From the NCBI GenBank assembly GCA_964200185.2, contig CAXNAD020000208.1, forward strand, positions 1 through 24,521: a DNA stretch of 24,521 bases, given 5' to 3'. Positions 16,967-24,521 of the stretch are shown one piece after another (the stretch's first letter is position 1; the number at the start of each line of letters is the position of its first letter). Source of the DNA: Choristocarpus tenellus KU-1152. Taxonomy: Eukaryota > Phaeophyceae. A program made the position numbers and the translations under genes. Below the pieces are notes generated by a model. The model did not search any database. It was not told the DNA's origin and saw only the letters and a program-made list of their open reading frames with translations.

Positions 16967-17061
16967 CTGGGTGGGGCCTCAAGTGAAGGGTTGGCTTTGA
17001 ACAAGACATCATGTATGTGTCAACGCTCTTGGGCAGTGACTTGTAGTCCAAAATGGTCAAC
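16967..17061 (-). CDS. Candidate internal exon of an unidentified minus-strand gene
   Basis: A 95-base open segment lies between a strong acceptor (CAATACCTTCCCCTTCAG, ending at 17062) and a good donor (CCCAG|GTGCAG). The reading is LTILDYKSLPKSVDTYMM, then CSKPTLHLRPHP and a split Gly, entering in phase 2 and leaving in phase 1. The composition is protein-like and the splice sites are among the better ones in this half of the window. I could not place a partner exon and do not recognise the family. Confidence 0.3.
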
Positions 17062-17387
17062 CTGAAGGGGAAGGTATTGAATATTCTTTGTTAGATTGTT
17101 TGACCTTGACTAGTTTAGACCCATCGACAAATCATGAGAAGCGTGCATGTGGGGAAAACTGGGTCAATGCCCAACACAACGACTTTCTCACCCTACTGCT
17201 GCTTGAAGTCACTGCCTACCACTTTAATGGAGCCATCCAGTCTTCATTGCTCTTGCTGTGTATACAACTCTCTCCTCTGCAGCATCTCTCCCTCTTGTTG
17301 CTGAAGTCATGCATTTTCCACTCTTCCCCAGGGTTCAGCATCCCTGACCATCCTGCAAATTGGAGACAACAGAAGAGCCAAAGTGTC

Positions 17388-17404
17388 TTAGGGTTAGGGT
17401 AGGG
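17388..17404. repeat. Interstitial telomere-type repeat, degenerate
   Basis: Two TTAGGG units are followed by TAGGG, on the plus strand. This is opposite in orientation to the arrays at 3054 and 12710. It lies about 40 bases before a family A repeat copy. Confidence 0.7.
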
Positions 17405-17444
17405 CCGTGTCTGTTTGGTGGTCAAAATCCAATGTTGCGATTTT

Positions 17445-17640
17445 GATGTAATTTTGGCTATCGTTCTTGTTAGGAAGTGTCAATACCCTTGTTCTGTCCA
17501 CACCTTTTCATAAAGTGTACATTTTACCCACTCTAAAACATTTCGGAGTAGGTAGAATGTCATCAGAAACCCGTGGGAAGCCAAGCACTAAACAGACAAA
17601 CAGGGCAAAAATCGTACCCTCTAAGATACTTTCACTCAGA
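17445..17640 (+). repeat. Dispersed hairpin-bearing repeat, family A copy 2
   Basis: This copy begins GATGTAATTTTGGCTATCGT and ends TACTTTCACTCAGA, matching the reverse complement of 24325-24519 along its full length. The central inverted repeat (ACATTTTACCC... against ...GGTAGAATGT) is more eroded than in copy 1. A frame at 17467-17649 is open through it, and a similar frame is open through copy 3, but the peptides show no domain. Confidence 0.8.
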
Positions 17641-19054
17641 AATATCTGATCAACAATTTCACTGAGATTTAATGGAGGCCAACTTCACTGTATAAGAATA
17701 GAGTATGTCACATAATTTGACTACCATACCTTGAAGGCTGTACATTTTGACAACGACGAGGAGAATAGTTTACACCAGGCGAAGATGAAGAATACATGTA
17801 TGTGTGAGTGGTTTCAGCTTGCCTATGCATATATTTCAGGTGTCTCGAGCTGAAATGAAAACTTCGGGTAATTGTTTCCAAGTACAAATCCTTCCCTTGA
17901 TTGCTTGTCAAATGAATTGAGATTTCAGAAAGAAATTGGACACAATATGTTCAAATTGATGGACAAACGTTTGATATAACGTGCTTACAAGGTCTGGGGG
18001 CACTTTTGACAGTCCATATCCCTTATACGCTGTATCCCTCCCTCAACAAGTGGTGCAGTGGAGTGAACATGTACTGCTCAGTCTGTGGGGATCTGTTGTC
18101 GGACAAAGGGAAACGACATTGAGTTGAGCACCCAAGGAACACAATGCCAGCAAAAGGAATTTTGAGGCATGCAGAACTGACAAAGATGCTACCTCATAGT
18201 AAACGACATGGCTCCAACTCCTTTATCATGTAAATTCACCTTGGTGTCTTCATAATGAATTGATCATCGCATTATGGCAAATTGTGACCAGCCGCAATCA
18301 CAAGTGCAGCTAGATCTCCTGGCGATTAGTCATGAGCCGAGATGACATCATGCACCATAGATGTTGTAACCAGCACTAATATGGACACCCCTATCATAAT
18401 ATGTTACGCCGCATCATAGAGCAGAATGAAGCACCTGTATTGATAGATATTGTCACATGCTGTGCAGGTAAAAAAAAATGCAAACATTCAAAATTTTGAC
18501 AAGATCCAGGGGTGATTGTCTACAATCCAATATAGAAGCACGACATTTAGTGTGCACTAGCACTACTATTGCTTGACAATACAAGCATGTGGAAGACATC
18601 CTCATGGCAGCTGGTACCTGTGGAGACAAGATGTCTCTCGTCATAAGAGAAAAAAATCGTTGTTCCCCTGGAAGAGGAGTAGTTTTCCTATCAATACCGC
18701 ATAAATCGTACGTGGAAACAGATGCAGAGGACTGTTAGAGGCAAAGGTCGCCTGAGGGGAGCGTTTACCACTCTCAAAGAATGCATAGGTCAATACACTA
18801 CTGCCAAATGAGAGGTCTTGATTTAGCATTGAAGGATATCACACAATGAATGCAACAAGATAGTGCAGTTTTGGACTTGAGAGAAGGACTGGACATTTCT
18901 GAAGGGCATAGGAGTAATGACATTCGAAATGGGCGGAATGGTTGCTGCACAAAATATGGGGTGAGAAGGAGCCTCGACAGTGGGATGGGCCAATGTATCA
19001 GAATGGTTGGGGGGATTGGGGACAGTATCTGATTTCTGGATTTGTTTTAACCAG
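17641..19054. other. Gene-poor region with scattered weak exon-like segments
   Basis: I see no recognisable gene here. Two segments look slightly exon-like. One is a minus-strand stretch near 18540-18615 after an acceptor TTGTCTCCACAG, reading TSCHEDVFHMLVLSSNSSAS to a stop. The other is a plus-strand stretch ending at a GTGAGA donor near 18960. Neither has enough support to annotate. Confidence 0.3.
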
Positions 19055-19153
19055 CAATGGCTTTGCCTCTAAACTTTGGAACAAGTGAATGGCGACTATA
19101 TGGCTGGAAGGATGATGTCAGCTGCTCATCACTCAATGACGTCTCCATCACCG
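19055..19153 (+). CDS. Candidate exon, weak support
   Basis: An open plus-strand segment lies between TTGTTTTAACCAG and the donor ACCG|GTGAGAC. It encodes ALPLNFGTSEWRLYGWKDD followed by a short polar run. Both splice sites fit consensus, but the segment is short, no partner exon in a matching phase is visible, and the product is not recognised. Confidence 0.2.
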
Positions 19154-19482
19154 GTGAGACTTGAATGGGGGAGATCATATGGACTACAAAAGCTATGTTT
19201 ATTCTTGAGATTTGAAAGGGAAGTTTCATCTCGGTATGGTGAAATTTCAAAAGAGAGGGGGGATAGGGATGGAAAAAAATAGAGATTGGGAGAGCAATTG
19301 TGTTGCTGGACATGTCACGTTCATTGCATACGAACAAGCAATGCCATAACACAGCATTATGTCCAATGTTCATTTCTGGGTTGTCCTAATTTATGGAGGG
19401 CATATAGCAATTGAAGTCTGATAAGTGAAAAGGCTTCAAGGTCTAGGATATGCAAGGAGAGGGAGAGGAGCGTTAGTGTCTT

Positions 19483-19693
19483 GGGTCAAAGTATCTGGTG
19501 GGGGGGGTGCCGGCGTCCGTTTTTGACCTTGGCTCAAAGTACCTGGGGGGGGTGGTGGAGCTAAATGTTTCATGTCGTGATTTTTGGGTGATTTGGTTCC
19601 ATACGTTGGATGGATAATGACAGTGCACTTTTCCTGGTGTTGGTCCCAATGGACACTTTGGTGAAGACCCCCCGCCCCCAGATACTTTGATTC
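19483..19693 (+). mobile_element. MITE-like element with G-run inverted ends, family B copy 1
   Basis: The left end GGGTCAAAGTATCTGG with a G run is mirrored at the right end by a C run and CCAGATACTTTGA. The flanks carry the same four bases, TCTT, at 19479-19482 and 19694-19697, as expected for a target-site duplication. A second, left-end-like motif (GGCTCAAAGTACCTGG plus G run) starts at 19531. The interior is close to that of copy 2 at 20247 and contains GTGCACTTTTCCTGGTGTTG. No transposase is encoded, so any movement would need proteins supplied elsewhere. Confidence 0.75.
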
Positions 19694-20246
19694 TCTTGGG
19701 CTAAGATTCAATTTACAGGGATCAAGGTCGACCTATTTTCAGTTGTGCTGTTTAGTCTAGAGAGTGTCGTAGAGCTATGTAGTTTCACCTTTTCAAGGAA
19801 GAGGTCACTGACTTCACAAGTTTACTGACGCTGCAAAACTATCAGCCCATTCCTCAACAGCAGACAACTAAAACCACCCCATGCCTCCAGCAAAAAAATA
19901 TAGTATGGCTTCATGGAGGGTCGACAAATTATTCAAGGACCATGCACACCCTCTCACAGTAGATGTTCACTGTGACGAAGTCATATCGATATTGCCATAT
20001 TCACTCGCCCGACCGCCTTGAAGACACGCAGGCCCCTATCAGTCTTGTTATGTTGCTGGTATCCTCTCACCCACTTTGCCACCCATTCACACATCAACCT
20101 GTCCACCCGCCAAGTACTTTGTCTCCCAATCTTTTCCCATCTTTTCGATTGTTCATCCCACAGTACATGCACCAGGAATATTTTCAATATACCCTGCTGA
20201 TACAACTGTCTGCCTTTCCAATCACCACCCTTAACCATTCATAACA

Positions 20247-20471
20247 GGGTCAAAGTATCTGGGGGGAGGGGGTGCCTGCGTCCGGTTTTGAACCTGGCTC
20301 AAAGTACCTGGGGGGGGTGGTGGCTGTCTATTTGGAGCTAAATTTTTCATGTCGCAATTTTTGGGTGATTTGGTTCCATATATTGGATGGATAAAGAAAG
20401 TGCACTTTTCCTGGTGTTGGTCCAAATGGACACTTTGGTGAAGAGCCCCCCACCCCCAGATACTTTGGCTC
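20247..20471 (+). mobile_element. MITE-like element with G-run inverted ends, family B copy 2
   Basis: This copy has the same orientation and interior as copy 1, including the extra internal left-end motif (from 20296). It differs mainly by a short insertion before the GGAGCTAAAT block and by point changes. The flanks are AACA on both sides (20243-20246 and 20472-20475), a perfect 4-bp direct repeat. No coding capacity. Confidence 0.78.
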
Positions 20472-20475
20472 AACA

Positions 20476-21229
20476 CAGACAACAAACCTTCAATAACCGC
20501 AGCAGACTCTCAAGACCAAGATACGAATCCAACAACTGTGTTCTCACAATGTCACAATAAAATGTTATTTTTTCACCCAATGCACTAATAGGCACCACAA
20601 AATGTTACCACTATTAGTAGCAGCAGCTCACCACAGGCAGGCACCTTAGACAAACAAAACATCATCACCACCATGAAGGCATAGCACTAAATCCCTACTA
20701 CCTCCTGCAAGAGGATGGCAACATACAATCACAAGGGGCTCATCCCCCCCGAGAAAATCTTGACTACACCATAGACGGGAGCTTTACTGGAGCTCCAAAG
20801 CCAGTCTTACAGTTCCAAGGCAACACACCCTTCGTTTGGGTAGAATATGCATAGTTCCCTTGTCTTACTCAACCCCTAATCCACATTTGCCCGTAAACTT
20901 CAAAACATAGAAATTTAGAATATTTGTATATTTATCGTGTATATCCATTCCCAGCATGCTGAAATATTTCCAAGCACACTTGAACATGTACACACAGACT
21001 GGTAAGCCCCCTATACCCAATCTTAGCAAGAGTTGACCAGCTTCTTCATGCTGTATACATAACGCCATACGAAGGTGACACATACAAAATCACATGAACT
21101 ACAGCACTGTGATAATAATTCCAACGAATTGAAAGACACACCCACACCACTCAGAGGAGTGACAGGGGGAGGAAGCACTGGTAAACAAAAGTAGGAAACG
21201 ACACAAAGTGCGGTGAAGACATCTCTAAC
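20476..21229. other. A/C-rich region without a supported gene
   Basis: The plus strand is rich in A and C, so the minus strand is rich in T and G, as the introns of the ATP sulfurylase gene are on their coding strand. This would suit an intron of a minus-strand gene. No recognisable exon was found. Confidence 0.35.
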
Positions 21230-21320
21230 ATGAGTCTTGAGTGAACCAAGAACATACATCACTAACTCTTCTCGTTGAGTGGGTGATACGAACAATCCAT
21301 AAACATACTTGAAATTTCTA
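21230..21320 (-). CDS. Candidate internal exon of an unidentified minus-strand gene
   Basis: After a good acceptor (CTTTTATCTATTTGTCAG, ending at 21321) a frame reads RNFKYVYGLFVSPTQREELV followed by MYVLGSLKTH. It then meets a possible donor, CAT|GTTAGA. The frame stays open further, to about 21140, where another possible donor (GTGTGG) occurs, so the 3' edge is uncertain. The amphipathic, helix-like composition is convincing for a protein, but I cannot assign a family with confidence. Confidence 0.35.
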
Positions 21321-22262
21321 CTGACAAATAGATAAAAGCCAGGGTTGAAAATTCACTACAAGTCGATTTTACATCTTTTTTTGGATTGCCACGGATATCG
21401 AGCTTCCACAACTTCTGATCCACTCTTCCTCTCCATGCAAGTTTTGGTCATCCTAGAGATGACCGGATCTCCGGCACCATCTTCTCCCACCTCAAGCTCC
21501 TCTCTCTCTCCTCTTCCCTGACATCGTATCACAAAGTATAGGATTTTAACATTTACTGGGGTCAGAGATCTAGCAAGTCTAGTAGGCCAAGCCCATTAAT
21601 CTCTCTGATGTCAACTTTAGAGCCTTATACTCACAACTCATGTGGTTAGAACACACATGGAATCATCCACAAGAACTGACAAAAAGTGTAGCTTCTTCCT
21701 TACTACCCTCAACCCGTCTGCTTGAGTCTATTGGAAAAATATTTCATGTCCCTGATCCTTCTCCCTTTCGTACCTAAACATGAAACGTGGCAGAATGGGA
21801 ATATTGGAAGGGAGATGTTACCACAGAGCACACAAAATGAGCTACAAACAAGTCCCAGCCCGAGGTAAGCCTCCCAGTATACATACTTCTATTCTCGGCC
21901 ATCTTAGGCTTGCAGCTGTTGCATACTTTGGAAGGCAATTCAAAATGGAGACCTACCTAAAATATCAACAGCAATAGGAATACAAACAAGAGTTCTTGCA
22001 GTATGGATAGAAACATTTAGGTGAATGTTGATCATCGCAATTTATTCCACAACAAAACATCTACAGCATAAGTTGCACCAAGTCCTACATACCCTCTGTA
22101 GGAATAGAACTCTGACAGGTGTAAGAATTCAGTACTTGCTTTCAACATTCAGCACAATGCCTTGCAACCTTAGGGACTGATCCCTAGCTCAAGCGCCACC
22201 CAATTGGCACCACATTCTCCTCTGAGTATCATTGGGTGGATACTCAAAAAGGAAACTCATTT
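21321..22262. other. Gene-poor region between candidate exon and repeat
   Basis: I see no recognisable gene or repeat. A short plus-strand frame at 21780-21977 has no supporting features. Confidence 0.3.
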
Positions 22263-22446
22263 GGGTCAAAGTATCTGGGGGGGGGGTGCCGGCGTCCGTT
22301 TTTCACCCTTTTTCGATTTTCACTTTTTTGGTGTGATTTGATCACACGTGTCGGATTTGAAATGTCAGCAAAAGAAAAAGTTGTTAGACCGAAACGGACG
22401 CCCCCTCACAAACCACCCCCCACCCCCCCCCCAGATACTTTGAACC
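22263..22446 (+). mobile_element. MITE-like element with G-run inverted ends, family B copy 3
   Basis: The ends are GGGTCAAAGTATCTGG plus a run of about ten G, and a C run plus CCAGATACTTTGAACC. The inverted repeat extends inwards (GGCGTCCGTTT against AAACGGACGCC). The interior differs from copies 1 and 2, and the second internal left-end motif is absent, so this looks like the simpler form of the family. The flanks are ATTT and TTTT, an imperfect match. No protein is encoded. Confidence 0.75.
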
Positions 22447-22837
22447 TTTTTTCGGCAGAAATTTGTGAAATATTTGAGGATATCAATTTTGTGAGTTTTA
22501 GGCAGTTTCTTTTGGTTTGTTGAAATGCTGCCCTAAATAGGGATATGAAACGTTCCATGGCTAATGCATCCTATGGTATACCCAATGCGAAATTCTTGAA
22601 GGTGTAAGCTACCCTACCATCGTAACTGCTTCTTCTTACATGTACCATGCCTTGAGATGACTTCTTACATCTCAGCTCAACAAGAGCATAGAACCAAGCC
22701 TTCAATAACTTTCGATAGCTAAAGATGAAATCTAGCCTCATAAATATTTCATGATTTGAAGGGGGAATTACATGTGCTGATGTGGTATGTATGTGTGTTG
22801 TTGACATGCGTAGGTAGTAGAACTCTACAAAACTTAC

Positions 22838-22890
22838 AAGTAATTTGTTAAAACATCTGTCCATGTATGAGGGGTTATCCAAATCCAACA
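22838..22890 (-). CDS. Candidate short exon of an unidentified minus-strand gene
   Basis: A 53-base segment reads LDLDNPSYMDRCFNKLL. It lies between an acceptor (TTTTGAATCGTTAG) and a consensus donor (CTT|GTAAGTTTT). The phase in is 1 and out is 0, which does not join directly to the exon candidate at 23104-23166. At least one further exon would be needed. Weak support. Confidence 0.22.
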
Positions 22891-23036
22891 CTAACGATTC
22901 AAAATATTCATGAAAATTTCAAGCACTATTCCACCCTACTATACACCCAAGTATTTACTCATCTAAGTATTTTCTCAGTACCCTGCGAGAGTAGAGTACT
23001 GTGCCGTGGATGGCGTTGCTCCACATGCACTTGCCT

Positions 23037-23049
23037 ATATATATATATA
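23037..23049. repeat. TA microsatellite
   Basis: A short run of about six TA units. This is a simple repeat. Confidence 0.8.
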
Positions 23050-23103
23050 CATGATTCCAGATATTTATACATCCTCTAAATCATTCTATGTAGTACAATT
23101 TAC

Positions 23104-23166
23104 CCAAATATTGGATTTAGCGTTTTCTGCATTCTTCACACGTCCAATAGTCCACAAATCCTCAAT
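23104..23166 (-). CDS. Candidate exon following the acidic exon
   Basis: A 63-base, 21-codon segment reads IEDLWTIGRVKNAENAKSNI and a final Trp. It lies between an AG (ACAGCAAG, ending at 23167) and the donor TGG|GTAAAT. Phase in and out are both 0, which matches the phase-0 donor of the acidic exon at 23307-23555 across a 140-base intron. The acceptor has a poor pyrimidine tract. I do not recognise the peptide. Confidence 0.3.
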
Positions 23167-23306
23167 CTTGCTGTCTATTAGGCGTTACTGTTGCCAGTAC
23201 CATGATGGCAGATGGTAGTGTTACTCAATGTGGTATCTCATACACAGGATCTCACTCTATCAAGGGATAAGAACAAGTGAAATTTAGAAAGCATCAATGC
23301 AGTCAC

Positions 23307-23555
23307 CTGTTGGACTTCCACGCTTGCAACTTGCTGTTCAGCTTCTTCCTCCCCTTCGTCTTTCTCGCCCACCTCTTCTTCCTCTCCCACCTCATCTCCC
23401 TCTCCTACCTCCTCTTCCTCGCCCTCTTCCTTTTCCACCTCCTCCTCATCATCTTTATCCTCTTCCTCACTATCTTCTTCCTCTTCCCCCTCCTCCACAT
23501 CCTCCACGACCTCATTTGTCTCCTCACCATGCTCAGGCAGGTTCAGAAGGGGAAT
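23307..23555 (-). CDS. Glu/Asp-rich acidic exon of an unidentified minus-strand gene
   Basis: This is an exactly 249-base (83-codon) open segment, phase 0 at both ends. It lies between a strong acceptor (CCATACAATCCTTGCCAG) and a good donor (CAACAG|GTGACT). It starts IPLLNLPEHGEETNEVVEDV. About 55 residues follow that are mostly Glu with Asp, Gly, Val and Lys, and it ends EAEQQVASVEVQQ. Such acidic stretches are common in histone-binding, nucleolar and chromatin proteins, but composition alone does not give a function. The plus strand of the same DNA also has open Leu/Phe- and Pro/Leu-rich frames; these mirror the GAG/GAA codons and have no splice support. The simple-sequence nature of the DNA lowers certainty. 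Confidence 0.45.
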
Positions 23556-24324
23556 CTGGCAAGGATTGTATGGGCAAGAACAGTTTTAGTGGTTGCAAAT
23601 ATGAGAGAATGGGAACAAGGGCATGACCAGATCGATATATCATGACCTGTTAAGGTCGACAAGCGCAATGCACCTCAACAATGGCCCCAATATCAACAAA
23701 CAAAGAAGAGTTTTGCATACTTCGCACACTTGATCCAACTTTTAGAAAAATGGAGCACAGATTCGAGATTCCAAATAGTGTATAAAGGTGGGCTTCTCTG
23801 TATTTGTGTGATAACACATATTTGCATTACGTTTTCACTACTGTTCTACTGCATCTATGCTACAAGGGCAATTAATTATGAGGGTCTTCAGAGAATAGGG
23901 AAAGGACAATATTACCTCACCAGAGGCCGCTCTCCACCAAGGACTAAAAAATTTCGCCCCACCCCATGCTGCCTCTTGCATAGATGATATCTTGCAGAAA
24001 TATTTCCACCCCTGCACATTTTGGGAGGGCTAATGTAAGAGGTGCAGGCTTCGCTTGATAACTGCAGGGATGGTAGGGGCACAGTCACATGAATCTGTGT
24101 GTGTTGCGTCAGAAACTTCAGCCCAAGGTATTAAGGTTGTGACGGGATTTGAGGTCAATATCATGAGGCTCCACGTTGATAGTCAGATGAGTAGAAATGA
24201 AACAAGTGGTTGCTAATCTACAATATGTCAGTAAGCACGAAAGAATTCCAGAGTATATACGTGTGTATAAGTAGTACCGTCAGGAATATTTTCAAGTGGT
24301 GGAAGTTCCTGGCAAGAAGTTACG
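23556..24324. other. Region upstream of the acidic exon
   Basis: Earlier exons or the start of the minus-strand acidic gene may lie here, but none could be identified. A plus-strand frame at 23730-23987 has one hydrophobic stretch and no other support. Confidence 0.3.
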
Positions 24325-24519
24325 TCTGAGTGAAAGTATCTTAGAGGGTACGAATTTTGCCCTGTTTGTCCATTTGGGGCTTGGTTTCCATTGGGATTCG
24401 TATGACATTTTCCCACTCGAAAAAAATTCAGAGCAGGTAAAATGTATATGTTATGAAATGGTGTGTCCAGAACAAGGATGTTGGCACTTCCTAACAAACA
24501 CGATAGACAAAATTACATC
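24325..24519 (-). repeat. Dispersed hairpin-bearing repeat, family A copy 3 (inverted)
   Basis: The reverse complement of this stretch aligns with copy 2 from GATGTAATTTTG to TTTCACTCAGA. The element may continue past the window edge. The central inverted repeat is interrupted by an A/T run. An open minus-strand frame (24497-24228) starts at the same place as the one in copy 2, with a similar N-terminal peptide, so a shared ancestral frame is possible. Confidence 0.8.
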
Positions 24520-24521
24520 GA

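Noticed and set aside
18860-18960. Plus-strand segment reading FLKGIGVMTFEMGGMVAAQ before a GTGAGA donor, recalling amino acid transporters
   Set aside because: The frame opens just after a TGA and has no credible acceptor, the upstream sequence is purine-rich, and the next exon is not phase compatible without a stop.
20865-21083. Minus-strand frame with ALCIQHEEAGQLLLRLG, resembling an ankyrin repeat
   Set aside because: The frame is preceded by an in-frame TGA and there is no AG acceptor between that stop and the peptide. A real exon cannot start there by normal splicing. The likeness is short and probably chance.
22956-22980. Possible 24-base microexon after TACTCTACTCTCGCAG
   Set aside because: The acceptor is good, but in the phase given by the preceding candidate exon it contains a TGA. 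No frame links both sides.
21230-23166. Idea that the minus-strand candidate exons form a FANCD2-like gene
   Set aside because: Some short stretches recall that family, but exon phases do not chain (22838-22890 needs phase 1 in) and no diagnostic motif is seen. I left the gene unassigned.
23297-23645. Leu/Phe-rich and Pro/Leu-rich plus-strand frames
   Set aside because: They are the complement of a GAG/GAA run. The minus strand has matching splice sites and a more reasonable product.

Overview
This window is nuclear DNA from a eukaryote. It has long spliced genes with GT-AG introns, T-rich intron tracts, TTAGGG-type telomere-like repeats and dispersed non-autonomous repeats. There is no bacterial operon structure. 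The best-supported gene, an ATP sulfurylase, starts with a signal peptide whose predicted cleavage region reads GAAFRP. A phenylalanine at that point is the known hallmark of plastid import in algae with red-derived complex plastids (diatoms, brown algae and other photosynthetic stramenopiles, cryptophytes, haptophytes). The protein body also reads like stramenopile ATP sulfurylase (inference from memory of the family). My best guess is a photosynthetic stramenopile; the species cannot be fixed from this window.

Layout. Positions 2-634 (+) hold the 3' end of a Pro/Ser/Thr-rich reading frame entering from the left. It converges on a six-exon METTL18/Hpm1-type protein-histidine methyltransferase gene (5426 down to 1531, -). 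Positions 5562-6885 contain unassigned minus-strand frames and one dispersed repeat. Positions 6900-7690 (+) hold the last two exons of a multi-pass membrane protein. Positions 7691-9525 are mostly non-coding, with one candidate exon. Positions 9526-15450 (+) hold a complete nine-exon ATP sulfurylase (446 codons, all phases consistent). From 15451 to the end the window is repeat-rich and gene-poor. A few candidate exons, mainly on the minus strand, are supported only by an open frame plus splice signals. The best is a very acidic exon at 23307-23555, followed in frame by a 63-nt candidate exon at 23104-23166.

Repeats. Three copies of a short element with G-run terminal inverted repeats lie at 19483-19693, 20247-20471 and 22263-22446; two are flanked by perfect 4-bp direct repeats. 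Three copies of a second family with a central hairpin lie at 6309-6454, 17445-17640 and 24325-24519 (inverted). Interstitial TTAGGG repeats lie inside intron 4 of the methyltransferase gene (3054-3079), inside intron 5 of the ATP sulfurylase gene (12710-12721) and at 17388-17404.

The two identified genes are unrelated housekeeping functions, sulfate activation and ribosomal protein histidine methylation. I see no gene cluster and no convincing new defence or biosynthetic system. The most novel material is the G-run inverted-repeat element family and the unassigned acidic gene.
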